Assembly (NCBI RefSeq): GCF_006438725.1 | Contig: NZ_RCZD01000019.1 | Coordinates: 1 to 64,000, forward strand | Direction of reading: 5' to 3' | Length of the DNA: 64,000 bases | From: Ewingella americana | GTDB lineage: Bacteria > Pseudomonadota > Gammaproteobacteria > Enterobacterales > Enterobacteriaceae | Shown: positions 1 to 12,975 of the stretch, piece by piece | Numbering within the stretch: the first letter of the stretch is position 1 | Layout: every line of letters starts with the position of its first letter | The notes under the pieces: generated by a model | The model's input: the letters and a program-made list of their open reading frames with translations, nothing else | The model's database searches: none | What the model was told of the DNA's origin: nothing | Position numbers and translations under genes: made by a program

Positions 1-203
1 TGAAGGCGAGGATTAGCCATTAATCGGTCGACGCGTTTTATTTTATGTTTCACTTTTGCGGAACCGGGCAAATAGCGCCCTATGCTGGTGAGGGTTAAAG
101 ATGCCCCGCGAACTAAAGTCATAGACATAGAAATCAAGGCGTCACGCCGATAAACATGAATATGGGAAAGGGATTTTTGGAGAAATTTCTGGCAAACTTG
201 TGC

Positions 204-272
204 GACAGGCATAGCCGGGGTCCTTTACTTTTTGTTGGCGCACGAAGTAGATCATATCCCGCTATGCCTGTC
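204..272. repeat. Long-loop inverted repeat
   Basis: GACAGGCATAGC at 204-215 is the exact reverse complement of GCTATGCCTGTC at 261-272, separated by 45 nt. No run of T follows, so it is not an ordinary terminator. It could be an RNA hairpin in the cdiB leader, a regulator site pair, or a remnant of a small mobile repeat. Confidence 0.55.
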
Positions 273-347
273 TGCATTTTGTGGGGAGCCATCAGCCCCC
301 AATACCCCTACTGAATCTATTTTCTGATGATTTCCGCTTAACGGCCT

Positions 348-375
348 TTGACACATTCTGTAATAGAGTTATTTG
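348..375 (+). promoter_or_regulatory. Possible sigma-70 promoter for cdiBA
   Basis: A perfect -35 hexamer TTGACA lies at 348-353. Sixteen bases on is TATTTG (370-375), a weak -10. The distance to the cdiB start leaves a leader of about 130 nt. The -10 is poor, so this is only a candidate. Confidence 0.3.
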
Positions 376-510
376 AATTATCTCTAAAGATAACCTTAAT
401 TATGCCGATAGGGGCTGAGTGTTTACCCAATAATCAATGCCGTAGCGTTTCCTGCCGCTTTATTGTTCGAGGGGAAAGGGGGCTGAAACGGTAAGGAAAC
501 CGAGCTGAAT

Positions 511-2235
511 ATGGAAATCATTAGACCCATTGCACTATTCTCCGGTGTGAAGCGCCCGCGGCCTTACCTGCGCCAGCGCACGCTGGTGCAGGGGATAACG
601 GCACTGTCAATGATGTTATGCCTGCCTGCTCAGGCCGCGTTTCTCAGCCCCGCAGACCGTGACAGCATCGAGCAACAACAGCGTCAGTTGCTCCAGCAGA
701 ACCAACAGCAGCGTCAGGAACTGCAACGCAGTACGCCGATAACCCCCGCGCCACAAACCCCACCGCAGCCCGGCGGCCCTTGTTTTGATATTCACACCAT
801 TACCCTGCGCGGCGCAGACCATATGCCCGCCCGCCAGCAGCAGCAACTGACCCAGCCCTACCTGCAACAATGTCTCGGCATTGGCCAGATAAACGCGCTG
901 GTGAAAGCGGTGTCAGACTGGTACATCGGCCAGGGTTATATCACCAGCCGTGCGTTTCTCACTGAACAGGATCTTTCTTCCGGCACCCTCAGTCTGACGG
1001 TGATGGAGGGCAAACTCGAAGCCATCAACATGGAGAACCAACGCGGCGCGATGCTGGCGATGGCGTTTCCTGGTCTGGTCGGCAACATTCTTAACCTGCG
1101 GGACATTGAGCAGGGGATGGAGCAGATCAACCGTCTGCGTAAAACACCGGTACAGATCGAAATACAGCCGGGACGCCTTCCGGGATACTCGATTGTGAAC
1201 CTGACGTCCAAAGCAGAATTTCCGCTCCAGGCTGGATTAGGTTTTGATAACTCGGGGCAAAAAAGCACCGGCACCGGGCAGGTCAACGGCTCGCTGACCG
1301 GCAATAATCTGCTCGGACTGGCAGACCAGTGGTTTGTCAGTACGGCGCGCAGCAGCGACTGGGCCACTGACCATGACGCTAAAAGCGTACAGGCGGGCGT
1401 CAATCTGCCCTACGGTTACTGGTCATTCGATTACAACTACAGTTACAGCGATTACCTCAGCACCCTTGAGTCTCAGGGTTATCTGTGGCGCTCCGCAGGC
1501 GACAGCCAGGCACACCGCTTCACGTTGTCTCGCGTGCTATTTCGCAACGGCGACATGAAAACGGCCGCGACTTTCGGCATGACTCATCGCCTCAACCGCA
1601 ACTACCTCAACGACACGCCCCTGCAAAGCAGTAGCCGCAGCCTCTCGAGCTGGACTGCCGGAGTCAATCACAGCCAGAAACTCTGGGGTGGCTACGCGAC
1701 GCTCAACCCGGCCTTCAGCCGTGGCGTGCCGTGGTTTGGTGGCGAAAGCGATCAGGATAAAAACCCAGAGGCGCCTCGCGCCGAATTCTCCAAATGGACC
1801 CTCTCCAGCAGTTACTACCGCCCGGTGACGCAAAAAGTCACCTGGCTAACCAGCGCCTACGGCCAGTGGGGGGATGACCGTCTTTACGGCAGCGAACGCC
1901 TGACCGTCGGTGGCGAAAGCTCGGTGCGTGGCTTCAAAGAGCAGTACCTCTCCGGCGATAACGGTGGCTACTGGCGCAACGAACTGGACACCCAGTTGTT
2001 CGCATTGCCGGGCCTCGGACAAATCAGCAGCGTTGCCGCCTTAGACGGCGGTTACCTGCAACACAGCAATCACGACACGAACGCGTCCGGCACCCTGTGG
2101 GGCGCGGCGGTCGGCCTCGCCAGCAGCAACGCCTATTTTTCAAGTCAGTTTACTGTCGGCTGGCCGCTGAGCTACCCAGATTCACTGTCGCCAGACCGTG
2201 TCACGGTCTATTACCGCATCGGCTTGGTATTGTAA
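511..2235 (+). CDS. cdiB: CdiB/ShlB-type two-partner secretion transporter
   Basis: Outer-membrane beta-barrel that exports its partner CdiA (Omp85/TpsB superfamily). The 574-aa length is normal for the family. A hydrophobic signal segment ends near AQA (about residues 28-42), followed by a Gln-rich linker, a POTRA region (about 75-200) with the Cys pair typical of ShlB/CdiB proteins, and a barrel rich in alternating aromatic strands. The L6-loop motif VRGF is at residues 472-475, and the protein ends in a barrel strand (YYRIGLVL). The start at 511 has a purine-rich GGAAACCGAG upstream, but the signal n-region is long, so a somewhat later start is possible. cdiA follows after 20 bp, clearly the same operon. 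Confidence 0.93.
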   Translation: MEIIRPIALFSGVKRPRPYLRQRTLVQGITALSMMLCLPAQAAFLSPADRDSIEQQQRQLLQQNQQQRQELQRSTPITPAPQTPPQPGGPCFDIHTITLRGADHMPARQQQQLTQPYLQQCLGIGQINALVKAVSDWYIGQGYITSRAFLTEQDLSSGTLSLTVMEGKLEAINMENQRGAMLAMAFPGLVGNILNLRDIEQGMEQINRLRKTPVQIEIQPGRLPGYSIVNLTSKAEFPLQAGLGFDNSGQKSTGTGQVNGSLTGNNLLGLADQWFVSTARSSDWATDHDAKSVQAGVNLPYGYWSFDYNYSYSDYLSTLESQGYLWRSAGDSQAHRFTLSRVLFRNGDMKTAATFGMTHRLNRNYLNDTPLQSSSRSLSSWTAGVNHSQKLWGGYATLNPAFSRGVPWFGGESDQDKNPEAPRAEFSKWTLSSSYYRPVTQKVTWLTSAYGQWGDDRLYGSERLTVGGESSVRGFKEQYLSGDNGGYWRNELDTQLFALPGLGQISSVAALDGGYLQHSNHDTNASGTLWGAAVGLASSNAYFSSQFTVGWPLSYPDSLSPDRVTVYYRIGLVL

Positions 2236-2255
2236 TGATGAGAAGGAATTCGGGG

Positions 2256-5200
2256 ATGAAATCGATTAAAGAGCAGCCTGTAGCATGGTGGCGTAAGGCG
2301 CTGGCTTACGGTCTGATGGGCTGGATGGTCTGGCAACCGATGGTGCCCGTGTTTGCTGCGGATATCACCGTAGCCGAAGGCAATACCCGCACCGATCAGG
2401 CAGGTAACGGCGTTCCGGTCGTGAACATCGCCACCCCGAATCAGGCCGGTATTTCTCACAATAAATATAATGATTTCAATGTCGGCCAGCAGGGTCTGAT
2501 CCTCAACAATGCCACCGGTAAACTGACCCAAACCCAGCTGGGCGGGCTGATTCAAAATAATCCCAACCTTACGGCAGGCCGGGAAGCACAGGGCATCATT
2601 AACGAAGTGGTGTCATCGAACCCTTCGCGACTTAATGGCTACATGGAAGTGGCCGGTAAAGCCGCGAACGTGATGGTCGCCAACCCCTACGGCATCACCT
2701 GTAATGGCTGCGGTTTTCTCAACGCACCCAATGCCACGCTGACCACCGGCCGTCCGGTGCTGAACGCGGATGGCTCACTGCAATCGCTCGACGTCACGCA
2801 GGGAGCGATCACGGTTGAAGGCCAGGGGCTGGACGCCCGCCAGAGCGATTCTTTCTCACTGATTTCCCGCGCCGCGCAGATTAACGCCGGGCTGTACGCC
2901 AAAGACCTGAACGTGACCCTGGGGGCAAATCATGTGGATGCGCAGGGTAACGCCACGCCAATAGCGGGCGCAGGCGTGCCGTCGGTGGCGGTTGACACCG
3001 GCGCGCTCGGCGGCATGTACGCCAACCGTATTCATCTGGTCTCCAGCGACAAAGGCGTCGGCGTAAACCTCGGCAACCTGAACACGTCTGTGGGCGACAT
3101 GCAGATTGACGCCAGCGGTAAACTGACGCTGAGCAATGCCACGGTCACCGGCAAACTGAGCGCCAATGCGCAGGATATTGCCCTCAATGGCACCCAGCAG
3201 TCGGGCGGCGATATGGCGCTGTTGACGGCAGGCGAACTCACCAATAACGGCACCCTGGCGGCGGGCGGTAGCGCGCAGCTTAATGCGCAAACGCTGACAA
3301 ACAGCGGGATGATACAAGCGCAGGGCGCACAGACCGTCAGTGCGTCGGCCCTGAACAACAGCGGCAAAATGCAGTCTGGCGGTGCGCAAAATATCACCGC
3401 AAACTCCCTGAATAATCAGGGGCTGATCGGCTCGCAGCAGGGGCTGGGGCTTCAGGTGGCTGACCAGATGACCGTCGGTGAACATGGCTCGCTGTTTGCC
3501 GGTGACCGGTTGACTCTCGGCGGCGGTCAGATGACCGTTAACGGTACGCTGACCGGTAAAAATGGCCTGACGCTCAATGGCGACTCCCTGAACGCCGGGC
3601 AAAGCTCACTGATCACCAGCCTCGGTGATATTCAGCTGAACGCTGCGCAGCAGGCGCTCAACGGCCAGCTGTCGACCACCGGCAACGTGGGCCTGACCGC
3701 TAAGGATCTGTCCGTTGGGGCGCAGGGGTCCGTTCACAGCGATAAAGATTTATCCCTGACGGCAACCGGCAGCGCTGTGTTGGCCGGTGTGCTGGACGGC
3801 AATACGCTCGAAGCCAGCGGCGGCAAACTTCAGGTCACCGGCACCGGTTCACTGGCCTCTACCGGGGATATGCAGTTATCCGCCCGCCAGCAGCAGCTCG
3901 ACGGCACCACCAGTGCGGGCAACAATCTTTCCCTCACCGCTGACCAGTTGAACGCGGCGCAGGGCGGTAAAACCTCCGCGCAGAATGACGTACTGGCCAA
4001 TGTCACTGGCGGCGGGCAGTGGGCGGGCAGCCTGATCGCCGGGCGGGATCTGACGTTCTCTTCAGGCGATTTCAACAATGGCGGCACGCTGGCCGCCAAT
4101 CGCAACGGGCAGCTTAACTTCAACACGCTGAGCAATAACGGCCTGCTTCAGGCTCTTGGCCGCCAGAGTCTTACCGGCGATACGTTCAACAATAACGGGA
4201 CATCACAATCCGGCGGCGACCAGACACTGGCCCTCAACCAGTTCAATAATCAGGGGCTGACCGGGACTAACGGCAACTTAGCGCTGAATGTGCGCGACGG
4301 CGTGACGAACGGTAATGCGGCTACGTTGCTGGCCGACGGCAATGTGGTGCTCAACACCGCGCAGGCGGATTTAGGCGGTACGCTGACCGGCACGCAGGGC
4401 GCGAACCTGAATGCCACTGCGCTGACCACCCGCGTCGGGTCGGTACAAAGCAGTCAGGGTGATGTGGCCCTGAATGCCGACACCGCGAACCTGAACGGTT
4501 TCCTCTCCGCCGATGGCAGTCTGGCGCTGACCACCCAACAACTGACCACCGGTACTGATTCGCAGACGCAGGGCAAAAACGCGCTGGGGATCAGTGCGTC
4601 CAGACAGGCTGATTTAGACGGAAAACTGGTGACGCCGGGCACGTTAACCATGCAGGCTGGCACGCTTAATAACGCCGCTGCGCTGGGTGCCAATAATGTG
4701 GACATCACCGCCACCACCCTGACCAACAGGGGCGGAATCACCGCCGACAACGGCCTGCACGTTAAGGCCGATACCCTGCAACAGCAGGGCAGCCTCGCCG
4801 CACAAAACCTGATGAGTCTTGAAGGGAAAACGCTGGTCAATCAGGGCAGCATCACCGCAGGCGATCTGGGCATGACGACCAGCACCAGCCTGACCAACCA
4901 ACAGCCGGGCGTGATATCGGTCGCCAACGGCGTAACGGTCACCACGCCGGCGTTTATCAATGATGGCACTCTGGCGGCAAAAACCGTGGGGATCACCGCC
5001 AGCGGCATCAGCAATAACGGGCTGTTGCAGGGCAATGGCGATAGCACACTCACCGCCAACTCGCTGATCAATGGTGCCGGGGGGCGTGTGCTTTCCGGTG
5101 GAACTCTCGATTTACATCTCGGCGCCAGCCAAAATCAGGGGCGCTTGCAGGGTGGCCAGTTGAGCCTGACCGGCAACAGTCTGAACAACAGCGGCACGTT

Positions 5201-8200
5201 GCTCGGCACTAACGGGCTGAATGCGCAGATCCTGGGTGACCTGAATAACGCAGGCAGCATGCTGACGTCGGGCAACGCGACGGTTAACGCCGACACGCTG
5301 GAAAATAGCGGTCAGTTGCTCAGCGACCAAGGCGCGACGCTGACAGCCAGCCATATCACCAATCAGGGGCAGATCCAGGGCGATACGCTGAACCTCAATG
5401 CTAACGGTGCTGACAACAGCGGCAACCTGATTGGCCTGAAAGGGCTGACAGCACAGCTTCAGCAGGATCTGAATAACGCCACCTCCGGCAAAATGCTGAC
5501 GCAGGGCGCACTGACCGTCACCGCCGGTCACGTCACCAACAACGGCAGCTGGCAGGCCGACAGCGCAGATTTACACGCCAGCCAGTTGGATCTCAACGGT
5601 GCGATCCAGACGGCGTCGCGCGCCAACCTTATTTTGACCGGTGCGCTTAATACCCAGTCACAAGGTAAAGTCGTCTCTACCGGCCTGGCCGTTTTGCAGG
5701 CTGTCAGCCTGAGTAATCAGGGGAGCTGGTCGGCGAATAACCTCAGCCTGCAGGGCGGAACGCTGACTAACAGCGGTGCGGTCAGTGGTGTCAGTCAACT
5801 TGCCACCGCGCTCGGCGGTCAGCTACAGGTGCAGCAGGGTGGGTCATTACTCAGCGGCGGCACCAGCCAGCTGAATGCTGGCAACATTGCCAATAGCGGC
5901 AATATTCAGGCGAATACTCTGATCCTGCACACCAACAGTCTGTCGAATGCCGGGCAGTTGCAAGGCCAGCAAAGCCTGCAAGGCACCGTGCAAAATGACA
6001 TCAATAATCTGCAAGGCGGGATGCTGCGCAGCCAGGGTTCGCTCGATCTCGGCGCACAGTCGCTGCTCAATCAGGGCCAGCTTCAGGGCGATGGTGTAAG
6101 TCATCTGACGCTCAGTAATAACCTGAATAATCAGGGGACCTTGCTGACCGGCGGCGGCCTGACAGTCTCTGCATCCACGCTGACGAACAGCGGTGTGTTG
6201 CAGGCGCAGGGGTTGACCCTCACCGGTAATGCTCTCAACAACAGCGGCACGCTGACCGGCCAGGGCAGTAGCACGCTCAACATCGACCAGATCAATAATC
6301 AGGGGCAACTCCAGGGTGACTGGTTGCAACTGAACGGCAGCGCACTGCACAACAGCGGCACAGTGTTTGGCAGCCAGGCGTTGGGGATCAACGTCCAGAA
6401 CGCCGACAACCAGGCAGGCGGTAAACTTTACAGCGCCGGTAACCTGACGCTGGTAACACCTGCGCTGAATCAGTCCGGTAGCTTGCTGGCACTGGGCGAT
6501 ATGACGCTGCAACTGGGCTCAGGCTTTACCCAAACGGGCACGCTGGCTGCCGGGCAAAACCTCAACCTCAGCACGCAGGGTGATCTGAATGTACTGGGAA
6601 CGTTACAGGGTAACGGTATTCAGCTCAGCTCGACCGGCAACTTTACCAATAGCGGGCAACTGCGCGGCGGCGGCGGTACGGTGGGCGTCGATGCCAGCAA
6701 TATCACGCTCAATGGCAACGGCAGCGTGCAGTCCGGCGGGGATATCCGCCTGGCCAGCCGGGGTGCACTCAACAACAGCGGCTTTGTCGGCGGTGCCGGT
6801 AATGTATTGATGTCGGCTGCCGGCCAGTTGGCCAACAGCGCGCTGCTGTACGCGGGCAATAACATGCAGTTACTGGCGGACAGCATCCTGAATAACCGCG
6901 GAGACATTCTGGCGGGCAACAGCCTGTGGATGCAGCGGGACGCCGCCGGGAATGCCAACAGCCAGATCGTTAACACCTCCGGCAATATCGAAACCACCAA
7001 CGGTGATATCACCCTCAATACCGGCCATCTGCTGAATCAGCGCGATGGGTTGAGTAGTTCGAGTTCGTATCAGGCGGCAGCGAATAGCCCGGCGACACTG
7101 GGGCAGACCTCTATGCAGGTTAAACTCGGCTTTTTAGACGATGACGAAATTGGTGTATATCAGGCAACGGGAACTCGTCATACAGGAGGGAGCAACGGTA
7201 AAGGGAACGGAGCAACTGAGACTTATACCTATGTTGGTTTAGCGCCTATTGCAGCAGCCTTAAAGAGAAAATTCCTTGTCGGTACAACGACAGTTACGGC
7301 ACAGGCTAATGGCGGTGCAGGGCGTATTGCTGCGCAGCGCAACCTGTCTGTTTCGGGCGGAGCATTAGATAACATTGCCAGTAATATACTGGCCGGAAGC
7401 AACATCACGCTTTCAGGAAGCAGCCTCAATAACCAGTCTTATCAGAATAGTACTGATAGTGAATATATAACTTACCAATACAAAGGTATTTCAGGGGTAC
7501 ATCCAAAAGATGCCACGCTGATACCTGAGATACGAAAAGGTAACAAACGGGGAATCAATTATAAAACCGACCTGGGTACACAATTAACCTACAAACTGAC
7601 CGGCGCACCAACCTTTGAGCATGTCGACACCGGCGAAGGCCTTCGCTCGGTCATTCAGGCGGGTGGCGCGGTCAACGCCAGCTTCAGCAATAACATCAGC
7701 AATACCAACACAACCGCCAATGCGGGCGGCTTATCTCATGGGCTGAATGCGCCAAACCTTAACGGCACGGCAGGTCTCCAGCCGGTTGGCGCAACGCAAA
7801 GCCAGCCACTGGCGGCAGGTAAAAATCTGGTGGTCGGCTCGGTACAGTGGAATGACTCGGTCAGCAATGCCCTGAAGCAGATCGGCAATCAGGGCGCGGC
7901 CCTGACGGATTACCCGCTACCGACCGGCAATAATGGCCTGTTTGCGCCAGGCACCAATCCGTCCAGCCCGTATCTGATCACCACCAACCCGCAACTGGGC
8001 AGCATGGGAAAAACCGATCCTTCGCTGTTTAATGCACTGAATGATTATCTCGCACACCCGACGTCCGGCGCGCTGAAACCCGCCGTGCAGATGGGCACTC
8101 CGTCAAACCCGCGCATTGAGACGGCATCGGTCTACACCGATGAGAGCAAGTTTATCGGTTCAGCCTACTTTATGAACCGCCTGAACCTGACGCCGGACTT

Positions 8201-11200
8201 CGACTATAAATTCCTCGGCGATGCCGCGTTCGATACCCGCTACGTCAGCAATGCGGTGCTGAGCAGAACCGGCCAGCGCTACGTGGGTGGCACCGGTTCT
8301 GACCTGGCGCAGATGCAGTATTTGATCGACAACGCCGCCGATCAGCAGGCCGGCCTTGGCCTGCAACTGGGTGTTAGCCTGTCGCCGGAACAAGTGGCGG
8401 CGCTGACCAAAAGTATCGTCTGGTGGGAAAAAACCACCGTCAACGGCCAGACCGTTCTGGCCCCTAAACTGTATCTTTCCGCCAACGATACCCACGCGGT
8501 CACCGGCAGCGTGATTTCCGGGAACACGGTTAATCTCGACGCCGGACATATCGTTAACACAGGCAGTACCCTGCAAGCTGAAACTCAGTTGGCGGCCAAA
8601 AGTGGCAGCTCGCTGGATAACCTCAATGCGGGCCTGATGACCTCCAACGGCAGCCTGCAACTGAGTGCGCTCGGGGATATCAATAACATTGGCTCCTCGA
8701 TAGCCGGGCAAACCGTGGCGCTGGCTTCCGTCAGCGGCGACATCAACAACGTCACGCAGGCCCAGCAGTGGAACGCCGCGCCGGGTACCAGTAAAAACAA
8801 AACCCCGCCGTTGACCTTCAGTGACACCCTGACCGGTGACGTCGCGAGCATTTCGGCCAGCAAAGGTCTGTCGCTCACTGCGGGCAACAACATCAACAAC
8901 ACTGGTGCCAAACTCACCGCAGGCAGTGATCTACAACTGGTGGCACTGAACGACATCAACATCAAAGCCAACGCGTTAAGCAGCGATAAAACAGCGTACT
9001 CCGGCTGGAATGGCAAAAATACCACCCGCACCACCGCCACCGACAGTCAGGCGAGTACGGTCAGCGCCGGGGGCGCATTGCAGGCCAGCGCCGGGCATGA
9101 TCTGACCGTCGCGGGCAGCGCCGTCACCGCCAAAGGTGACACCACACTGGCTGCGGTCAACGACATCAACCTCAATACGATGGACAAGAGCAGCCATCAG
9201 ACCAGCGGTAAAAACCAGACCGACAATAACAATGCCACCCGTAGCGCGGTGAGCAGCGGCGGCGACCTGACGCTCAGCGCCGGGCGTGACCTTAACTCGC
9301 AGGCCGCACAGCTGGCCGCCGACCTCAACGCCTCGCTCAGCGCGGGTCGCGACGTTAACCTCAATGCGCAGCAGACCAGCACCTACAGCGAGGCGCGCGG
9401 CAACAAAAGCGTCAGCATCCGCGAGAACATCAGCCAGCAAGGGACGGCGATCGCCAGCGGCGGCAGTACGGCTATCGTCGCCGGTCGCGACATCACCACC
9501 CAGGCGGCGCAAGTTTCTGCCAAAGGGGACCTGGCCCTGAACGCCGGGCGCGACGTCAATATCACCACTGCGCAGGAGAGCGAATACAGCTACGACGAGC
9601 AGACAAAAACCAAAAAACACCTGTTCTCCAGGACCACCACGCACACCGTCAAAGAGGATTACGCCACCACCGAGAAAGCCTCACAGCTGAGCGGTGACAA
9701 GGTCTCCGTGGTCGCCGGGCAGGATCTGACGGTGAAAGGCTCGTCGGTGGTCGGGGATGGGGATGTGACGCTGAAGGCGGGGAAAGATCTTAATATCGCG
9801 GCGGCGACGGAGGAGCAGTCCAGCTACCGGTTGAATGAGACCAAGACCAGCGGGATGTTCAGCGGCGGCGGTCTGGGCGTCACGATTGGCAGTAAATCGT
9901 CCCGTCAGCAGATCAATCAGGACGGCACCACCCAGAGCCTGAGTGGTAGCACCGTGGGCAGCACCGGCGGGAATGTGAATCTGATTGCCGGTGAAAAAGC
10001 GCACATCGGCGGTTCTGATGTGATCGCCAGTCAGAACCTTAACGTGGTCGGCGGCTCGGTGACGATTGATCCGGGTAACGACATGCTCACCCGTAAGCAA
10101 ATTTACGAGCAGAAACAGAGCGGCCTGACGCTGTCCCTTTCCAGCCCGGTGACAGACTTGCTGTTATCGCTTAATGGCGTTGCCAAGCAGGCTTCACAAA
10201 CCGGCGATGACCGTATGAAAGCGTTATATGGCGCACAAGCGGCCAACTTAGGGTGGGCAGCTTACATGCAGGGGGTTGGCACTCAGGCGAGCCAGCTTCT
10301 GAATGGAAAAATAGATAAAGACTTCATTAAGGTGCAGGCCAATATTGGCTCAAGCAAGAGTAAATCCACCTCTGAACTGGAGCAGAACCAGGTTACCGGC
10401 AGCTCATTAAGCGCCGGGCACAATGTGGCCATTGTCTCTACCGGTAATAACGGACAAAGCGGGGATATCAACATCAGCGGCAGCGGTGTGACAGGTAATG
10501 ACGTCACTCTCGCCGCCCAGAACGATTTACGCCTTCAGGCGGCCAGCAATAACAGCAAGCAGACCAGTAGCGACAGCTCAAGTGGCTGGAGCGGCGGCGT
10601 GCATATGTCTTTGGGGCAAAATACGGGCATTGGTGTGCAGGCCAGCGGCTATCTTTCCAAAGCTTCCTCAGACGGCGAAACCACCGAGTACGTCAATACT
10701 CGTGTGAATGCCAAAGACGGTCTGAGCCTAAGCAGTGGGCGCGATACCATTTTGTCTGGTGCACAGGCACTGGGGGACAAAATCACCGCCAACGTGGGGC
10801 GTGATTTAACCATGACCAGCCTGCAAGACACTGACAATTACCAGAGTAAACAACAGAGTATCAGCGGCGGGGCCAGTTTCACCTTCGGCAGCATGACCGG
10901 TTCTGCTTCTCTGAGCATGAGTCAGGCCAAAACTAACAGTGAGTACGCCAGCGTAGGCGATCAAAGCGGATTGTTTGCCGGTAATAAAGGCTACGACATT
11001 TATGTCGGCGACCATACGCAGCTTAATGGCGCCGTGATTGCCTCCACCGCAGATGCCGCCAATAATGCGCTCTCTACCGGTTCACTGGGTTGGGATGACA
11101 TCCAGAACAAGGCAAACTACAGCGCCAGCAGCGTAGGCATCAGTGCCGGTTTCTCCAATGACAACCCGAAAGGGCAGAATATGGGCGGCGCGCTGCCCGT

Positions 11201-12656
11201 GATGACCAACGCCAACGGCAGCGCATCGGGCACCACCCGCTCGGCGGTGGCTGATGGCAGCATTGTGGTGCGTGACCAGGGGAACCAGAAGCAGGACCTT
11301 AACGATCTCAGCCGTGATACCGAAAATGCCAACGGCCGTATCGACAAGATTTTCAACAAGGAGAAAATTGAGCAGAACCAGGCACTGGCGCAGGCTATCA
11401 GTGAGGTTGGCGTACAGACCATGCAAAACATTGGTCAGCAGATGCAGGTCAACGCGCAGCAGGATGCGTTAAATCGTCTGTCAAAAACCGACGCTTACCG
11501 ACATGCCTCGTCAGAGGCCCAGCAGGCAATGGTTGATCAAGACCCTCAATATCTCGCGGCCCAAAAAGAGTACGGCATTGGTAGCACGTTCTGGACTGCG
11601 GGCACGGCGATTTCAGCGGCGCTGGCCGGGTTAGCCGGGGGCGATATGAACCAGGCGCTGGCAGGCGGGTTGGCACCGTATCTGTCTCTGGCGGTGAAAA
11701 AAGCCACCACGGATAAAGACAATAATGTGAATGGTCCGGCCAACATCGCGGGTCACGCGCTGGCCGGAGCGGTCATTGCCTACTTGCAAGGGGGTTCCGT
11801 GGCGGGCGGCGCAGCGGGTGCAGCCGGAGGCGAACTGGCCGCCAAAGCCATCATGGAGGTATACTACCCTGGCCGCACTGTTGAAAGTCTGAGCAATGCA
11901 GAAAAGAGTAATATCAGCGCAATCAGTACCCTGGCCGCAGGCCTTGCGGGGGGTGTGGCAGGGAATTCCACCAACGCCGCAGGCACCGGAGCGGTAAGTG
12001 GTAAGGTGGCGGTGGAGAATAATGCCCTCGGTGATGGCTGGAACAGTTTATTGCCATCAGGAACAGTGGATTACGGCCAGGCAGCGACTACCTGGAATCA
12101 GTATGCGCAGGACAATAATTTGACACCGGAGCAGACTCAGACCGGACTGAATAAACTGGCTACGGGGGATTTACCGGAAGGCGCAAATATTGCGAAAGCC
12201 TTTGTGGATGGTTATGTGAATGGTGTCTTTATGGCTGGCGCGTTTTATCTTGGGCCAATAGTAGCTATTGGAAAAGGTATTACCGGTGCGGTTATTGGTG
12301 GTGGGGTTAACTCGGCGTTCCAGTATATAAATATGACACCTGACGGTGAGTTTAGTTATTACAGTGCGGCGGTCGCAGCGGGTGCAGGCTATCTGGCACC
12401 AGGCTACAAGATTGGAGGTAATACCCTGATTAATATGAGCGGTGCATTTATGACGGATGGGCCAGATTTGTCGGCACAAGGCGGCGCTATAGCGGGTTCG
12501 CTGGCCGGGGGATACTTTGGGAAGTATGCGCCAGTTTTAGTGGGTAAATTTGGAACCGAATTACCAAGCTTTGCTTATGATATCAGTGGTTCATATATTT
12601 CTGAATATGGAAGTGATGCTACTAAAACGTTAATAAAAAAGATTGAGGATAAATGA
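2256..12656 (+). CDS. cdiA: CdiA contact-dependent inhibition toxin/filamentous hemagglutinin-like exoprotein
   Basis: Giant exoprotein (3,466 aa) that delivers a C-terminal toxin into neighbouring cells. I chose the ATG at 2256 because AGAAGGA sits 8 nt upstream; in-frame ATGs at 2235 and 2238 overlap the cdiB stop. Domains in order: extended signal peptide (about 1-35); TPS secretion domain with NPYGI and CNGC; FHA-1 repeats of about 20 residues (about 330-1,600); an AT-richer, non-repetitive receptor-binding-like region (about 1,620-2,080); FHA-2 repeats (to about 2,900); and an Ala/Gly-rich pretoxin domain ending in VENN at 3,253-3,256 (12,012-12,023). The last 210 residues form the toxin module. 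It is hydrophobic and Gly/Ala-rich with no nuclease motif I recognise, so I infer a membrane-acting toxin. Base composition drops to AT-rich in this tail, as expected for exchanged CdiA-CT modules. Confidence 0.95.
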   Translation: MKSIKEQPVAWWRKALAYGLMGWMVWQPMVPVFAADITVAEGNTRTDQAGNGVPVVNIATPNQAGISHNKYNDFNVGQQGLILNNATGKLTQTQLGGLIQNNPNLTAGREAQGIINEVVSSNPSRLNGYMEVAGKAANVMVANPYGITCNGCGFLNAPNATLTTGRPVLNADGSLQSLDVTQGAITVEGQGLDARQSDSFSLISRAAQINAGLYAKDLNVTLGANHVDAQGNATPIAGAGVPSVAVDTGALGGMYANRIHLVSSDKGVGVNLGNLNTSVGDMQIDASGKLTLSNATVTGKLSANAQDIALNGTQQSGGDMALLTAGELTNNGTLAAGGSAQLNAQTLTNSGMIQAQGAQTVSASALNNSGKMQSGGAQNITANSLNNQGLIGSQQGLGLQVADQMTVGEHGSLFAGDRLTLGGGQMTVNGTLTGKNGLTLNGDSLNAGQSSLITSLGDIQLNAAQQALNGQLSTTGNVGLTAKDLSVGAQGSVHSDKDLSLTATGSAVLAGVLDGNTLEASGGKLQVTGTGSLASTGDMQLSARQQQLDGTTSAGNNLSLTADQLNAAQGGKTSAQNDVLANVTGGGQWAGSLIAGRDLTFSSGDFNNGGTLAANRNGQLNFNTLSNNGLLQALGRQSLTGDTFNNNGTSQSGGDQTLALNQFNNQGLTGTNGNLALNVRDGVTNGNAATLLADGNVVLNTAQADLGGTLTGTQGANLNATALTTRVGSVQSSQGDVALNADTANLNGFLSADGSLALTTQQLTTGTDSQTQGKNALGISASRQADLDGKLVTPGTLTMQAGTLNNAAALGANNVDITATTLTNRGGITADNGLHVKADTLQQQGSLAAQNLMSLEGKTLVNQGSITAGDLGMTTSTSLTNQQPGVISVANGVTVTTPAFINDGTLAAKTVGITASGISNNGLLQGNGDSTLTANSLINGAGGRVLSGGTLDLHLGASQNQGRLQGGQLSLTGNSLNNSGTLLGTNGLNAQILGDLNNAGSMLTSGNATVNADTLENSGQLLSDQGATLTASHITNQGQIQGDTLNLNANGADNSGNLIGLKGLTAQLQQDLNNATSGKMLTQGALTVTAGHVTNNGSWQADSADLHASQLDLNGAIQTASRANLILTGALNTQSQGKVVSTGLAVLQAVSLSNQGSWSANNLSLQGGTLTNSGAVSGVSQLATALGGQLQVQQGGSLLSGGTSQLNAGNIANSGNIQANTLILHTNSLSNAGQLQGQQSLQGTVQNDINNLQGGMLRSQGSLDLGAQSLLNQGQLQGDGVSHLTLSNNLNNQGTLLTGGGLTVSASTLTNSGVLQAQGLTLTGNALNNSGTLTGQGSSTLNIDQINNQGQLQGDWLQLNGSALHNSGTVFGSQALGINVQNADNQAGGKLYSAGNLTLVTPALNQSGSLLALGDMTLQLGSGFTQTGTLAAGQNLNLSTQGDLNVLGTLQGNGIQLSSTGNFTNSGQLRGGGGTVGVDASNITLNGNGSVQSGGDIRLASRGALNNSGFVGGAGNVLMSAAGQLANSALLYAGNNMQLLADSILNNRGDILAGNSLWMQRDAAGNANSQIVNTSGNIETTNGDITLNTGHLLNQRDGLSSSSSYQAAANSPATLGQTSMQVKLGFLDDDEIGVYQATGTRHTGGSNGKGNGATETYTYVGLAPIAAALKRKFLVGTTTVTAQANGGAGRIAAQRNLSVSGGALDNIASNILAGSNITLSGSSLNNQSYQNSTDSEYITYQYKGISGVHPKDATLIPEIRKGNKRGINYKTDLGTQLTYKLTGAPTFEHVDTGEGLRSVIQAGGAVNASFSNNISNTNTTANAGGLSHGLNAPNLNGTAGLQPVGATQSQPLAAGKNLVVGSVQWNDSVSNALKQIGNQGAALTDYPLPTGNNGLFAPGTNPSSPYLITTNPQLGSMGKTDPSLFNALNDYLAHPTSGALKPAVQMGTPSNPRIETASVYTDESKFIGSAYFMNRLNLTPDFDYKFLGDAAFDTRYVSNAVLSRTGQRYVGGTGSDLAQMQYLIDNAADQQAGLGLQLGVSLSPEQVAALTKSIVWWEKTTVNGQTVLAPKLYLSANDTHAVTGSVISGNTVNLDAGHIVNTGSTLQAETQLAAKSGSSLDNLNAGLMTSNGSLQLSALGDINNIGSSIAGQTVALASVSGDINNVTQAQQWNAAPGTSKNKTPPLTFSDTLTGDVASISASKGLSLTAGNNINNTGAKLTAGSDLQLVALNDINIKANALSSDKTAYSGWNGKNTTRTTATDSQASTVSAGGALQASAGHDLTVAGSAVTAKGDTTLAAVNDINLNTMDKSSHQTSGKNQTDNNNATRSAVSSGGDLTLSAGRDLNSQAAQLAADLNASLSAGRDVNLNAQQTSTYSEARGNKSVSIRENISQQGTAIASGGSTAIVAGRDITTQAAQVSAKGDLALNAGRDVNITTAQESEYSYDEQTKTKKHLFSRTTTHTVKEDYATTEKASQLSGDKVSVVAGQDLTVKGSSVVGDGDVTLKAGKDLNIAAATEEQSSYRLNETKTSGMFSGGGLGVTIGSKSSRQQINQDGTTQSLSGSTVGSTGGNVNLIAGEKAHIGGSDVIASQNLNVVGGSVTIDPGNDMLTRKQIYEQKQSGLTLSLSSPVTDLLLSLNGVAKQASQTGDDRMKALYGAQAANLGWAAYMQGVGTQASQLLNGKIDKDFIKVQANIGSSKSKSTSELEQNQVTGSSLSAGHNVAIVSTGNNGQSGDINISGSGVTGNDVTLAAQNDLRLQAASNNSKQTSSDSSSGWSGGVHMSLGQNTGIGVQASGYLSKASSDGETTEYVNTRVNAKDGLSLSSGRDTILSGAQALGDKITANVGRDLTMTSLQDTDNYQSKQQSISGGASFTFGSMTGSASLSMSQAKTNSEYASVGDQSGLFAGNKGYDIYVGDHTQLNGAVIASTADAANNALSTGSLGWDDIQNKANYSASSVGISAGFSNDNPKGQNMGGALPVMTNANGSASGTTRSAVADGSIVVRDQGNQKQDLNDLSRDTENANGRIDKIFNKEKIEQNQALAQAISEVGVQTMQNIGQQMQVNAQQDALNRLSKTDAYRHASSEAQQAMVDQDPQYLAAQKEYGIGSTFWTAGTAISAALAGLAGGDMNQALAGGLAPYLSLAVKKATTDKDNNVNGPANIAGHALAGAVIAYLQGGSVAGGAAGAAGGELAAKAIMEVYYPGRTVESLSNAEKSNISAISTLAAGLAGGVAGNSTNAAGTGAVSGKVAVENNALGDGWNSLLPSGTVDYGQAATTWNQYAQDNNLTPEQTQTGLNKLATGDLPEGANIAKAFVDGYVNGVFMAGAFYLGPIVAIGKGITGAVIGGGVNSAFQYINMTPDGEFSYYSAAVAAGAGYLAPGYKIGGNTLINMSGAFMTDGPDLSAQGGAIAGSLAGGYFGKYAPVLVGKFGTELPSFAYDISGSYISEYGSDATKTLIKKIEDK

Positions 12657-12922
12657 TGGCCATAATAAAAAAAGTCAATTATTTAATGTTGCTTATATAT
12701 TCAACGGCATTTTTCTCGGTACTTGGCATTGGATATAGAACTATCGTTGCTCTTATATCTCTATGGGCCATTGGTGAATTTGCTTATGATTGGCATCAAG
12801 TCGTTATTGGATTGAAGATGGCTGTTGTAGCTAGTTTTGCAGTCACTTTAGCCGCATTCATCTTCAACAAAATAGACGAATACAATGCTCGTAAAAAGCC
12901 ACCATCAGACCCTGATAAATGA
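12653..12922 (+). CDS. cdiI: Small membrane protein, probable CdiI immunity protein
   Basis: An 89-aa protein whose ATG overlaps the cdiA stop (ATGA); a second ATG at 12,656 is also usable. It has about three hydrophobic segments (roughly residues 10-30, 32-42 and 48-68) and a charged C-terminal tail. Position directly after cdiA, AT-rich composition matching the toxin module, and small size are what is expected of CdiI. Membrane location suggests the paired toxin acts at the inner membrane, as with ionophore-type CdiA tails. I recognise no named immunity family. A terminator-like hairpin follows at 12,939. Confidence 0.75.
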   Translation: MMAIIKKVNYLMLLIYSTAFFSVLGIGYRTIVALISLWAIGEFAYDWHQVVIGLKMAVVASFAVTLAAFIFNKIDEYNARKKPPSDPDK

Positions 12923-12938
12923 TCTGTTGGAAACTGAA

Positions 12939-12965
12939 AATCCCGGCCCAGTCGCCGGGATTTTA
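12939..12965 (+). terminator. Rho-independent terminator after cdiI
   Basis: AATCCCGGC (12,939-12,947) pairs with GCCGGGATT (12,954-12,962) around a 6-nt loop and is followed by TTTACC with a T-rich continuation. It lies 16 bp beyond the cdiI stop and would end the cdiBAI transcript. Confidence 0.75.
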
Positions 12966-12975
12966 CCTTTTAGCC

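Larger units (their letters stand above)
1..510. other. Non-coding region upstream of cdiB
   Basis: I see no convincing gene here. The stretch is AT-rich compared with the downstream genes and holds a 12-bp inverted repeat (204-215 and 261-272) and one promoter-like match at about 348. It probably contains the leader and control region of the cdiBA operon. The left window edge may carry the end or promoter of a neighbouring gene, but nothing supports that directly. Confidence 0.6.

Noticed and set aside
3200-6900. Regular short repeats that could suggest a CRISPR array
   Set aside because: The repeats are degenerate, in frame with coding sequence, and spell FHA-type peptide repeats; there are no constant spacers or cas genes.
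2700-11700. Many long open frames on the strand opposite cdiA
   Set aside because: They follow the repeat period and GC-rich codon pattern of the FHA repeats, have no ribosome sites and no recognisable products.
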